Assembly (NCBI GenBank): GCA_012976225.1
Contig: JAAVVG010000019.1
Span: 186,001-250,000 of the forward strand
DNA from: Golubevia sp. BC0850
Lineage: Eukaryota > Basidiomycota > Exobasidiomycetes > Golubeviales > Golubeviaceae
Length of the DNA stretch: 64,000 nt
Direction: 5' to 3'
The notes beneath the pieces are model-generated. The model was not told the origin of the DNA. It ran no database searches and saw only the letters and a list, made by a program, of their open reading frames with translations. The position numbers and the translations under genes are program-made. Below, piece after piece: positions 32,801 to 43,987 of this stretch (position 1 is the first letter of the stretch; each line of letters begins with the position of its first letter).

Positions 32801-35381
32801 GCGTAGGATTCAGGGCAGTAGGAGTAGTTGGAGAGTCATGTCCAAGAACCACAGGAGCAGGCAACTTGGATAACCTTTTAGCTTCTTTCTTTTTCCTCTT
32901 CTTCTCCTTTCTAGCTAGCTCCCAAGCGTCGTCGAAGTCCTTTGGCTCCAATTCATCTTCAGTTTGAAACGGACTTTCATCCATTCCCATTCCACCTCCG
33001 ATTCCATAGTGTTCGGGGAAGTTGCTTCCTCGAGCTAGAGCTTGAAGTTGTTTAGTAGTGAGACCGTCCATGGGCATCGACGTTCTCTGACCTCTATTAC
33101 CACCAAAAGAAGGATTTGGCATCGGTAGTTCAGCGCCTTCATCTTCGACGGCTGCTAACTCTGAAAGTCGTAGCATAGGAGAAGGGAAGGGACTTGGTCC
33201 GATGTTGTGCGAATTGAAAGGATCTTGAGCTAGAATTGCACCAACTCCTAAGATTGGGGTCTGACTGCCGCCTCTCAGACCAGACGGAGTCCCAGGTCTT
33301 GATGTGTGGAGATTGCTTCGAGACAAGTTGTTTGGCGCCATCTGAGACTCTGGACTTAGAGGTCTAGAAACTCCTTCTGATAAGATCCCAGTCTCTCCTG
33401 CTCCCCAAGGATTCATGATGGCAGAAGGTCCATTCGGAGGTTCCATAGCTTCAGCAGTCAAAGCCATGAGAGAGTTCCTCCTGGATTGCGAGCGCGAATA
33501 AGAACCGATTCCGACCATACCTTCTGGGGGCGGTTCGAATTCTTGTAGAGGAGTGACTGCAGGTCTAGGAGAAGCGAAGTTCAAAGAGCGGGATTGGTTC
33601 ATGACGGGAGAGGTTCCAGCGCTTCGAGCTAGTGGGGAGGTCGGTCTGGATCTTGAGACTGGAGGAGAACCAATGAAGTCTAGAGGAAGGGATCCAGTTC
33701 TTGAATGACTTGGATTTGTAGGTGGTGAAGTGGGTCGACTAGATTGAGGAGACATCTTCTTGTCTTTGTTGATAGAGTTCATTCCTGAATCGCTGAAGTC
33801 GACGAACTCTCCTTCGTCTTCCTCATCATCATCGTCTTCTTGATCTGACCATCGGTCTCCAGTGACTCCAAGAGCGGATTTTCTTCTCTCGAGATCGGCT
33901 CCTCCTATTCCTCCTTCCTGTGATTGAGCGATCCGACTAGTAGAGAGTTCCCTGGTGTGGAGTTTCTTGAGAGCTTCGGAATGCGAAGGAGTTGAAGGGT
34001 CGTCATTGAAGGAGGGGAAATTGTTTGGATTTCCAGCAGTTGTAGCATCCGATTTCGTGTTACTGATGTCTCCAGATAGATCCTCAGAGATGAAGTGATT
34101 TGCGAAGATTGGAGTTGGACCACCGATTGAATTGGAAGCTGATGTATCAGCAGAGGCTGGAACTGAGGAGTTGATTCCTTTCTTGAACTGCTCAAAGTCG
34201 TCCGAGATCGAAGGAGGTAGATTCAGCTTTTGATTCCTAGGAGAATTCCTGACCATATGCTCTACGACTTCACCACTGGTAGCGTTCCTTCCAGGAGAAT
34301 TCCATTGATCCGGAGGTAGATTCTCCTGTCTCTCTCTATACAACTTGATCCTAGCCAAAAGACTTAAATCCTTCTCTCCAGAAGCTCCACCACTAGTTGC
34401 ACTCTCAACGATTTCAGATCTGGCTCTCCCAGCTCCAACTCCAGCACCAGGATCCAAAGGGGTAGGATTATTAGTAGAATGATTCGACATTGCAGAACTT
34501 GGTCTTCTATCCGTTTCCCAAGGTCTGTTAGAGCTTGATCCGGCATTCCCAAGAGAATGAGAAGGAGAAGGAGGTCTAATGCTAACCACTCCAGCGATGG
34601 AGTTAGCTCTACTTCTTCTACCACTTGCGATTCTATCTCTCTGTTCTTCTGAAAGGAACTTCTCCACTCCCCAATCACTTAAGGCTTGGTCCTCGTCTTC
34701 CCCTTCATCGTCGAATTGCATTCCATCTTTCAAAGACATTGTTGAATGGGGTCGATTTGAACCTACTGCCGATAGGAGGGATTGATTTCTGCTATGACCT
34801 CCTCCTTCCCCTATCGAGGTTGCCAATTCAATTCCTCCTGCACTACTTCCACCTCTGCTATGAGTTGAATAAGCGTACTTCTTCTCCTTTGGTAATTTGA
34901 CACCCAAGAAATCTATGCTTGGTCTTCTTCCTCCATCCTCCATGCCACCACTCAACCTGCTAGCGTTGCTCATTCCTCTATCCCTTCCACCAGGTTTCCG
35001 ATAGATAGTAGCTGGAACATCTGGTTCATCATCTCTATAAGGTTTGAAGATAGCAGATTGACTTGCTAACTTTGGTTGAGGAGCAGGTAAGGGACGAGGT
35101 GAATTTGGAGAATGCCTAGCTGGTTTGGAAGTTGAATCGAAGATGGCTTGAATTCTATCATTGTCACATTCTATTAAAGCTGCAGCTAACTGAAGTCTAG
35201 CATTCACTTTCTTTGAAATTTGAGGCTTCTTGATCGTAGTCGTAGGAGTTGGTTGAGATGGAAGGGAGATGGTTGGAGGAGGATTAACATTTGTAGAAGG
35301 AGATGGTAGAAGGGCTGAAGAGAAAGAGGATTGAGATTGTCGTTGAAAAGCTGGGAAGGAGATAGAATCTCTATTTTCCAT
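29864..35381 (-). CDS. Large (1809-aa) intrinsically disordered protein with acidic 'PL' repeats
   Basis: Two exons, 35381-31630 and 31541-29864, one 88-base intron, phases agree. Most of the protein is Ser/Pro/Gly-rich and disordered. Semi-ordered blocks are at about 45-70 (KKVNARLQLAAALIECDNDR), at about 1030-1130 (LPSILIMPQPLQGSIQAPVM, GFVLHNGKGLPPVKQL, EFLQSNYALRYLAVPVSAPK, FRNQLVKHEEEREGWGWEIG), then highly basic Lys/Arg/Glu helices (RAEKRREKKLNKEKRKRKAA). The second exon has coiled-coil Glu/Lys sequence, four acidic motifs with a PL core (see findings) and a Met/Gly-rich segment (GMGMGMGMPG). The ordered middle block looks conserved, but I do not recognise it. It is transcribed divergently from the F-box-like gene at 35716. 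Possibly a cortical or scaffold protein, by composition only. The start was chosen at MENRDSISFPAF; a longer in-frame upstream reading begins in the C-tract leader. Confidence 0.85.
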
Positions 35382-35715
35382 GATTGAAAAGTACGCTAGA
35401 GGATAGAGAGAGAGTGAAGAGGTAAGGAGGGGAGGGGGGGGGGTAAGCAAGGATAGATTAGAGTTTGGATAGAATGTCCATTGATATGAAACTCACCTTG
35501 ATGGAAACGATTCCGTGACTTGATTCTGATTTGATGATGTTCTGTTTGATTGTTTACTTGATGTTGCCAGAACCTGCTTCTACTTTTGACCAGCAAAGAA
35601 GAGTTTGGTTTGAGTTCCAACAACAAGAGGGATCTGCTTAGAAGCTTTGACCCAACTTCGCTCTCTAATTCACTCTTCTTCTTCTTCTTGTCTTCAATCT
35701 ACATTACACTTTCCT
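35382..35715. promoter_or_regulatory. Shared divergent promoter region
   Basis: Only 334 bases separate the start codons of the 1809-aa gene (-) and the F-box-like gene (+), so both promoters must lie here or in leader introns. No specific factor site was identified. Confidence 0.4.
35434..35443 (-). repeat. Mononucleotide tract, 10 C on the sense strand
   Basis: Ten G on the plus strand, thus C in the 5' leader of the 1809-aa gene. A GTGAGT donor-like sequence at about 35495 on the minus strand suggests a leader intron that would contain this tract. Confidence 0.85.
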
Positions 35716-36774
35716 ATGGATCTATCACTCAAGACCAAGACGGGGAAAAATTCCTGGAGCAAGGGTCAGAAGATCAAGTTTAACGACTTGCCTGAGGACT
35801 GTCACGCTCTGGTAGCCGAAGAGATCCATCATTGGGGAGCTATAGAAGAGGATTCTCAAGTTTTCTATGAGGAGCTCGACAGATCAAAGGGATGGCATCT
35901 TAATGCTTCTTCTTCTGAAAATCATCATGCCATGCTGATTCGCGAAGGGTTGCGATCTGACGTTCTCTCTCCATCCTTCTTCTTTTTTCAGAGTTTGAGC
36001 TCAGACTTTCAGATGCTCATCATTGGCTTCGAAAGAAATCAATCAACTCTATAGTCCAAAACTCTACCAGAGCGTCCCCTTAAACATGGTGAATCTGTCA
36101 TGCTCTCTCTCGGTGAGCAACCGAAGGATCAAACGATTCAGGTAAATGGTCTGCACTTTCAATGGCTCTGAAATGTTTTCCTTCCTACACATCTACTCTC
36201 TTGTTCTCGGCAGCTACTACGATCTTCAAACATCGGGGAAAGAGTCAAATCCGTTCGGTTCCTCTTCAGCTCTTGCGTCGATGCTGCAGGATCGGCCAGT
36301 GATCCTCAAGCGTTCCCTGAAATGATTATCGCAGCAGTCGAACAGCACGGAGAGTTCAATACAGACATCTTTGACGATGGGATGGGCGACTGTGAAGAAA
36401 CTACAGCTGTTCAATACCCTCTCAGGTCTTTATGGCTGGCTCGAGATATGATCTTAGACGGGTGCACAAATCATCAGTTTTTGAAAAGCTTTGGTGAAGT
36501 GTTAGCAATGATGAACCTAGACGACCCCAAGGGTGACTACGCTTTTGGGTTCGTAAAGAGGGACAAGATCAGAGGCCCAGTTTCACTCTCAGCCTTTAAG
36601 AGCTTGAAGTCTATTACTCTAAAACCTCATGTCCGTAGAGGTCATATCAACACTTTGAAATGCCATTTGGTTGCTTCTGAATGTACCTCGATTGAAGAGT
36701 GCAAGTTTAGCCAATGTTGTCAACAAACACAAGGTGAAGTTCTTCGAAGAAGTGAGCCCTGTTCTAAGCGTTAA
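35716..36774 (+). CDS. F-box-like protein
   Basis: Probably three exons. Exon 1 starts at 35716 (MDLSLKTKTGKNSWSKGQKI) and includes FNDLPEDCHALVAEEIHHW, an F-box-style opening. A middle exon (about 36055-36141) reads TLPERPLKHGESVMLSLGEQ, joined in phase 0 to the last exon (36214-36774), which starts LLRSSNIGERVKSVRFLFSS and has a few leucine-rich strands (FKSLKSITLKPHVRRG, INTLKCHLVASECTSI). The end of exon 1 is uncertain (35940-36000). The N-terminal opening resembles the small gene at 27646. F-box proteins recruit substrates to SCF ubiquitin ligases. No partner domain other than the weak C-terminal repeats is visible. Confidence 0.6.
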
Positions 36775-37579
36775 GTAGATTTGAGTTCTCCGAGAGCTTT
36801 CAATTCGAGTGGCATACGAATTTGAGCTGTTTTCGCCAAGAGTGGATTTCATTTGAGTAGTGATCCACGCTTGGACTCACATCAAAGGCTAACCCCTTGA
36901 ACTGGTGCAGCCCGGATGAGAATCAACTCCAGAGTTTTGCGAGTCTCACCTCTTTTCCAAGTGTTTCTTCGTCAGATCGTTGTACTGTGATCCCCATTAA
37001 GTTGTGAGGTGATCATCTCCTCTGGAGAAGTCGAACTTTCGAACAACTTTCTACAAAAGCGACATGAAGCTGACAGCTCAAACCATTCAACAGAACAAAC
37101 ATTTGGCAATTGCTTTTGCATCTAGTTGCCTCTTCTCCTTGCGAATGATTTTATCATTGCCAATAGGTATGACCGCCTAGCAGATCGCCCAGCATCGCTT
37201 CTTCTGTCCTATCGTCACTCATCCGCTAACTCCCAGTCTTCCAGACGCTGGTCGTGACATTATAATTCGCGAATTTATCCATTAATGTTGAAAATGTGAG
37301 AAGCAACGTCGGAAGATATACAAGAAGTTTTGAGATAGCTATGGGAGGCAAAGGACAATAACAAAAGTGAGTGAATTTTGAGAGACAAACGTCCGTATAA
37401 ATGAGGGGGCAAAAGGATGAAATTGAAACAACAGAAGATACGATATTAAAGCATAGACATGAGAACTGAAATGCATGATATTAACAAGAGGGAAGAGGGG
37501 GTAAACCATTGACACAAGCGAGACAGAGAACCTTAGGAAATCGAAAAAAGAAAAGAGCAGAGATGAGAAGAGATCCTCC
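36775..37579. other. Convergent 3' intergenic region
   Basis: The region between the F-box-like gene (+) and the aspartic protease gene (-). No gene, RNA or strong repeat seen. Confidence 0.5.
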
Positions 37580-40361
37580 TCATAGAGGCTGGAAATGTTG
37601 ATGAGAATCTTTCGTTAGAGGTCTTAAAGGAGTTCCTTGATCTTGATCCTGATCTCCAAAGATGTCAGAATTGATGGTATCCCGATTGTTTTTAGGAAGT
37701 CCTTTTCCATCCTGACTTGTAGGACTTTCCTCAGTCAAACTACCTTTGACATCTGGATTCCTCTTGAGATATTCTTTCTTAACCTTTCTAGCATCAACAT
37801 AAGGAGTAGAACTAATTTCCCAATCATTGTTACTCGTAAGTCCAGTTTCAGTTCCAAAATCTCTTGATTGAGATTTAGAGAAATCTTTTCCAGAATCATG
37901 TATATCATCATCGAAAACTCCATGAATAAGATTTAATTCTCTAACTTTATTAGCTTGATTTTCACTTAACTCTTCTTCTTTTGGAGTCATTCCACCAGTT
38001 AAAAAAGCATCTTCATCTAAAGTTTCTCTAGCTTTCTCATCTCTATTTCCTCCAGCGACTAAACCCAATTGTTTCATTCTTCTACGTTTAAGTAGATAGA
38101 ATGCTAGAATCATGATAGCTACGATTCCAACCAAACCACAAACTAAACCTATAGCAGCTTTTACTCCTGCTGTTAAACCACCACTGTCTTTGTTAGCATT
38201 CGGATTGTTGATACTAGAGTCATCACCAAGTTGTTCACCTAAAACTCTAACTCTATGAAATTGATCAGCAGCTAAAGTTTGATTTGTAGTAGTAGGATAC
38301 AAACCTATTGTAGGATTACAATCGGTGGTTGCATTAACCAATCCATCACCTTGAATAGAATCACAAGAATAAACTGACCAAACATTTCTCAAGAAAGGAG
38401 CTGATAGAACCCAATCAGCAGGTAAACTCTGACCAGATCTAGCAGCAGGTAAAGCTTGAAAAGAACCTAAACAAACCTTAGTACCTTGTTGATCATAGGT
38501 AACTAAACTAGCATCTAAAGGATGGATAGGAACGTAGATATTTCCAACTCCTAAAGTGATGTTCATTTGTAAATCACAAGACATGTAATAGCCACCTGAA
38601 CCATCACTTGCAGGTCCGACTCCAAAAGCTCCATACATTGCATTCAAAACTTCCGCAGGTCCATAATTTAATCCAGCTCCTGAATCTAAGACTACTGTTG
38701 GAGTTAAAGAATTACTTGGTACTGCTGTTGTTCCGACTGGGATATGAGTTGTTGTATCATTGAATCCAACTATGATATCTAAGAGATATGTATTCCAATG
38801 TCTTGCGATTCCGTCAGAACTAGGAACAACAGGTTGATATTTGATTTGACTGACATCTGGAACGTAATTAGGATCTTGAGCTCCAAAAGTAATGACTGAT
38901 TCTCCAACTCCACCATCTGAAGGTAATCTTTGTAAACCTAATCCAAAATATCTGGATCCAACTTTCCCACTCCCATTAGCACTATTTGAATTCCAAAGTC
39001 CAGCTAAAACCGATCCAGTAAGACTAGGATCCGAAGCTTGATTTTCTGGATTGACATTTGAAGTATCAGGCGGACTTGTATAAGATTGATTTGCAATGAT
39101 TGAATTTGATGGTAAAGATAAACCAACCACTCCTGAAAAATTACCAGTGGATAAGGCTTCATCTGTTACTGTGTTTATTGATCCTATGGCTTGTCCTAAA
39201 TTAACTGTTGAACCTAAAGTTAAATCAGTTCGAACTACTGAACCTGAAACACTACCTATTAAATAATCTATTGAGAAATCTAAATTCGTTGAGGTTGAAG
39301 GTTGAACATCCCATTTTGGAACTGAAGATCCTGAAGATGGATTACAGGAATTGGATTTACAATCCTCGTTGACTACCCACTGTAGGGAGAGAGGGAGGGA
39401 GAAGGACCAGGGAGGATGATTAGCTTGAAGGATCTGGATTTCCTGGCTATCTCTTCAAAAGTTGATATTTTCCAAAAAGGGGATCCATCTTCGCCACCGT
39501 CTGGGATCGGCCGACCATCTCATGACGAAATTGACCAGTCTCCTTGGTCCATCGACGAGTCAGAATGAAATCCACTTCGATGTTGTCTTCTTCGAAATCT
39601 GCTTCCGCGGCTCGAGACCATGGGCAAGAAGTAGAAGCGGGGAGAAAGGGATTCTAGAGAAACCAATTCTACCCAACGTCTTTGAGCTCCCTGCCCACTC
39701 GCATTCGGATAGCAGTAGCCCTTAGAGTACCAGACAAAACAATGGATAGAAAATGTATGCCTTGGCCATGGCTATCTTGGATCTTACCTGCCCCTCATAG
39801 TCTTACTCTAGTATCTCTAGAACCACTTTGCCTCTCTGGAAGTAAACTTCCTTCTCCAACTGAATGAAACATCAAAGATCTATCCTCACTTCCAATGAGA
39901 AGTGAGACTAATTCTGATTCCATTCTAACCCATCTACAAGTCAGTCAGTCGGCTTGGCAACTGCTCAACTCCATCTACTGATCCCGATATGAATGTTGTC
40001 CAATCCTTCTACTCACTATGTCACCACTACCAGTATCCACCTGAAAGTTGAAAGTCTGATCTCCCAATTGAATCGGAAGAGAGTAAGTCAATTCAGTTCC
40101 ATATCCTACAACCAAATTGATTTTAGTACCATTGCCTAAAGGAGTTGAAGTTGAAGTAGCTTGTCTCTTGATTTTGGGTGACAAGATATCCGTATGAGTG
40201 AAAAGGGGAGACCTTTTCATTCGTTTCTCCATAACTAAGAGGCAACGAGGCGAGAGGATAGACTGATGACTGAGGAGGGGAGAATGCGAGGATGGGGTCG
40301 GAGGGAGCAACAGCTGATGAAACCAAATTCGACTCCATTCCACTCCATTCCCACACAGCAT
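37580..40361 (-). CDS. Membrane-anchored pepsin-type aspartic protease
   Basis: Two exons, 40361-40017 and 39379-37580, phase 0, about 714 residues. The first active-site motif is DTGSG (residues 109-113), followed directly after the intron by W, as in pepsins (DTGS.DIW). The second is PTVVLDSGAGLNYG (Asp at about 347). A dibasic KR at SPKIKRQAT upstream of the catalytic domain fits removal of a propeptide. Several N-glycosylation sites are present. Near residue 530 a membrane helix (AAIGLVCGLVGIVAIMILAF) is followed by KRRR, then about 150 cytosolic residues rich in Ser/Glu/Asp. This makes it a type I membrane protease like fungal yapsin or membrane aspartyl proteases. The signal peptide is not obvious in the chosen first exon, so a further 5' exon or another start may exist. 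The 637-base intron splits the active-site loop. Confidence 0.88.
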
Positions 40362-40610
40362 CTTTAACAAAACTGTGAGTAAGCATGGCACAGATTGAGG
40401 TTCACTTATCTCTATCCTGATTCTACTCAATTAGATACTACAACCCAAGCCCTTCGCTTTCCAACATTGATGATCTCATCTCTTGCTCCTCCTCTTGCTC
40501 TTGCTCTTGCTCTTCCAGATCAAGACCAGCAACCTTACCTTTATCCTCCTCAACCAAATAACTCAGACAATCCTTCCAAACACCTTGAACTCAAATCCAA
40601 ACTAAACATC
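40362..40610. promoter_or_regulatory. Shared divergent promoter of protease and RHO1
   Basis: The 249 bases between the two start codons. The plus strand is C/T-rich and contains a (CTTGCT)n repeat near 40480-40510. An in-frame upstream ATG for RHO1 lies at 40470. No factor site named. Confidence 0.4.
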
Positions 40611-42861
40611 ATGGCTGAAATCCGTCGTAAGCTGTGAGTTTTCCAATCCCCCCCCCCCTCTCCTGAATTTCGCTATCTTCAATCGACCATTCTATCTTAG
40701 GTTCTGCAGTCCTCAGTCGGAATGAAAGCAGTTGATCGTCTAAATTTGAGATCACACCTCAGAACCATCCATTCTTCTTTGAGCTTAAGACTGACGATAC
40801 CATCCTATCTCTTGCCTTCCTCCATCCCCAAGAGTTATCGTAGGAGATGGTAAGTCTCTGTTTCTCCTTTCCTTTCTTCACTCACCTCTTCAAGATACAT
40901 CTCTAGTCTTCAACATTATTCAATCGAGATCTCTCTTCAAACCTCAATAATCAATCCAGACATTCAAAACTCCAACATCGAGACTTTTCAATACCTCAAA
41001 CCCCTACCAAGACCCCTATAACTTTCACCGAGACTGACCCTTCACTTTCTCTTTCTTCCAAATAGGTGCTTGTGGTAAGACTTGTTTACTTATAGTCTTC
41101 TCAAAGGTTAGTATTTCACAAACTAAACAGGTTTGGAAGGATAGGGGAACTCGCAAAACTTGGTGGAGCAAGGGCTCAGCTAGGCATCTCGAATCTGTTC
41201 AACGATTCTTAGATGCTGCTTTGGCTTTTTGTAAGGTTTGAGCTTCTTCGATAACAGAAAAGTTCAGTTCTTTGTAGGGAAGATTGAGGAATCGCGCGCC
41301 CTCATCATCTTAGACAGGGTGAAAGGATGGCTGCTTTGGGCCGATGAAAGGGAGGATCAACTCTTTTCAAGCAATGACAGTTCAATCGCACTCTGATGGA
41401 GAATTAGAAACACTGACATTGCTTTCTTAACTTTCCCTATTGCACTTGGTTTTCAGGGTACTTTCCCAGAGGTGAGTTTTTTTTTCTTTCTCTCTCTTGC
41501 AAGTTGTAACTTTGGGGTTTACAGTCCCCTTCCAGATGATTTTGGTTCGGTGTCGGTTTATGAAGAAAGGGGTCATGGAAAGGAACCAGACCAAGCAAGT
41601 TTCTTGGACACCTCAAGCGGCTTTGGAAGGTCGGATTGATTGTAGAGAGGGAAGGGGAAACCTTCCTCAAGAGTTTTCCGGACACTGAGCTTCAGAACAG
41701 ATTGGTCACTCCTTCAAGACGCCACAATTCAGATTGCATTGAAACTTTTGTTTTTCAATTCTATGGCCCTCTTCCTCTTGAAGATATCCAATTCAAACTC
41801 TCATCAAAGCCCATTTCTAAATCTCTGAACTTTCCCTTCACCTCTCCCCTTTCTCTCTTCCCCTTTCTCCCATTGTTCTTGCAACCTCACTTTTTCACTC
41901 CTCTACAGGTCTACGTCCCAACCGTCTTCGAAAACTACGTAGCAGACGTCGAAGTTGATGGAAAGCACGTCGAGTTAGCTCTTTGGGATACAGCCGGACA
42001 AGAAGATTATGATCGTCTACGTCCTCTATCTTACCCTGATAGTCATGTCATCTTGATCTGTTTCGCTGTTGATAGTCCTGATTCTTTGGACAATGTTCAG
42101 GAGAAGGTGAGTCTGAGGGAGAGAACGAGAGATAGAGGGGGTAGGACTCGGTGCTCAGAAATAGGGAGGGAATGTGGAGACAGAAGAGAATTTATGAGAA
42201 CGAGAGGGAAAGAAGATAGGAAACTGGCTGGGAGAGAGGAGAAAGGGGAGATAGATGAGAGAGTGGGGGTGGAGAGATGAGAAATGGGAGGCTGTGCTCA
42301 GGAGCCTGAGAGAGAAGGGATTTGAGATGAGAGTAAATGAGTTTCTCAAGTGACAGGAAAGACGGCTTCGTTGAAACTAGACGAAAAACAGTCTCTGCCC
42401 TTTGGAAGTCGAGGAGTCGCCAATCACAGATTTTTGACCCCCTACTATCCCCGTTTCCCACTCCTTCCTTCAACAGTGGATTTCTGAAGTCATGCACTTC
42501 TGTCAAAACCTCCCAATCATTTTAGTAGGATGTAAGATGGATCTTCGTCGTGATCCAAAGATCATTGAAGAATTGAGAAAGACTAGTCAAAGACCTGTTA
42601 GCCCAGAAGAGGTGAGTTGTCTTGAAAGAATTGGAGAGGATTTCAAAGACGCATTGTTTTCTCACTTCTGTTTCCCTTCTCTTCTCTTTCTTTTTTGAAT
42701 TACAGGGTATGGCAGTAGCTCAAAAGATTGGTGCCACACGTTATTTGGAATGTTCAGCTAAGAGTGGACAAGGAGTTAGGGAAGTCTTTGAACATGCTAC
42801 TCGTGCTGCTCTTCTAAGCAAACCTGGAAAGAGGAGTAAGGGAAAATGTACCGTTCTTTAA
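40611..42861 (+). CDS. RHO1: Rho1 small GTPase
   Basis: Seven exons: 40611-40633, 40833-40849, 41066-41106, 41457-41471, 41909-42106, 42477-42611, 42706-42861; phases agree, 194 residues. P-loop GDGACGKT (residues 12-19), switch [10 protein letters not shown] (34-42), switch [20 protein letters not shown] (58-75, Gln63), GCKMDLR base-contact region, Rho insert ([17 protein letters not shown]), [10 protein letters not shown], and C-terminal CTVL, a geranylgeranylation box preceded by KRSKGK. Rho1 controls beta-glucan synthase, the Pkc1 cell-wall pathway and actin. Very short exons (17 and 15 bases) lie in the P-loop and switch I coding parts. Upstream, an in-frame ATG at 40470 would add 47 residues with a Leu/Ala run (LAPPLALALALP). 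The canonical start MAEIRRKL is preferred. Confidence 0.97.
40648..40658 (+). repeat. Mononucleotide tract, 11 C in RHO1 intron 1
   Basis: Eleven C on the plus strand, 14 bases after the donor of RHO1 intron 1 (40634). Sense-strand C tract. Confidence 0.9.
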
Positions 42862-43987
42862 ATTAGAGGAAACCTTCTATCTTCAAAGGTTTCAAGAATC
42901 AAGTTTTCACGTTTTTATCTGTGGAGAAGTGGTTAGGAGAGAACGAGTAGGAATGGGGGAGGGAGAGGGGAGGGACTAAGTCTCAAATCGGAAATGAAAA
43001 GGCTCTGGGTGGATTTCAAAGGAACTCTTGGAGGGCCAGAAATGGGTGATTAAAAAAAAGAAAGGTTTCTAAACTCAAATTCAAGTATACCCTTCTGGAA
43101 CCTTTTTTTCCCCCACCTGCTTCTCTCTACCTTTCGGATTGGGAAGAGGGACGGATAGCTTCAAAGATCAACTTGTGAGAATACCAAAAGAGGAATTGGA
43201 AACGTCAATATGGATCAACAACTCAAGGGTGTGAGGAAGACTTTCAAATCATTGGGTTCCAACTCTTCAATCCCAAGTTTTCTCTGGTCCAAAAACTCTC
43301 TGCTTCAATTTCAACTCCTTCGATCTTCCTTTCCATGCTCAATTTTGATTCTCTCAAGATCCGTCCATCTTCAAAATCCAATCAGTTCCGAGAAAATTTC
43401 CCAACGCAAACCCTTAAAGACTTTCCACACTCTTCTTCTCTTCACTCTTCCCTCATGCTCTTTCAACTCAAGTTTCTTTCTTTCAAATCCCACCTCCCAA
43501 ATCTTTCTGCCATCTCCTCCCTTTCATGTCCTCCCCCTCCCCTAACCCCCTTCTCTCTCAACCTCAACGCTAAATATAAAATAGGCCTCTTCGCTTCTTT
43601 GTTTCTATTTCCCCCTAACTCGATTTCAACGACCCTTTCTCACTCTCACAAAAATACAAATCTCACCCTTTTTGACGATCTCCTTGGTTCTGTTTTCTCT
43701 CTCCCTTTTTTGCCTTCCCCCCCCCCCCAATAACTCCTTCTCTCCCCTCCCTTTACTTCTCCTTTTCCTCTTTCTTTGAATTTTGATTTGCTGTTCCCGT
43801 ATCAACAGAATGATGTGATGATGATTGAAAGCGGTGTTGTGGCGTAGAGAGAAAGAAGCACGAGGTTCGAGTGAGGCTGTACTGAGTCTCTGAGTAAAGT
43901 GGAGCACAGGATATAAGAAGCAGAATCTCACCTCTTCTCTTTCCCTCTTCCATATCCTAAAATCAAATTTAAATCAATTTAACAACC
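42862..43987. other. Long pyrimidine-rich intergenic region upstream of annexin
   Basis: After the RHO1 3' end, about 43220-43790 is strongly C/T-rich on the plus strand, including runs like CTTCTCTTTCC and a 12-C tract. Long open frames here (Ser/Phe/Leu/Pro-rich) are the product of this composition, not genes. The strand bias and position suggest a promoter plus 5' leader for annexin. Confidence 0.5.
43717..43728 (+). repeat. Mononucleotide tract, 12 C upstream of annexin
   Basis: Twelve C on the plus strand in the pyrimidine-rich region preceding the annexin gene. Confidence 0.9.

Noticed and set aside
43210-43733. Long Ser/Phe/Pro-rich open frames on the plus strand
   Set aside because: They follow from extreme C/T richness in a probable promoter and le leader region; no domain or splice logic.
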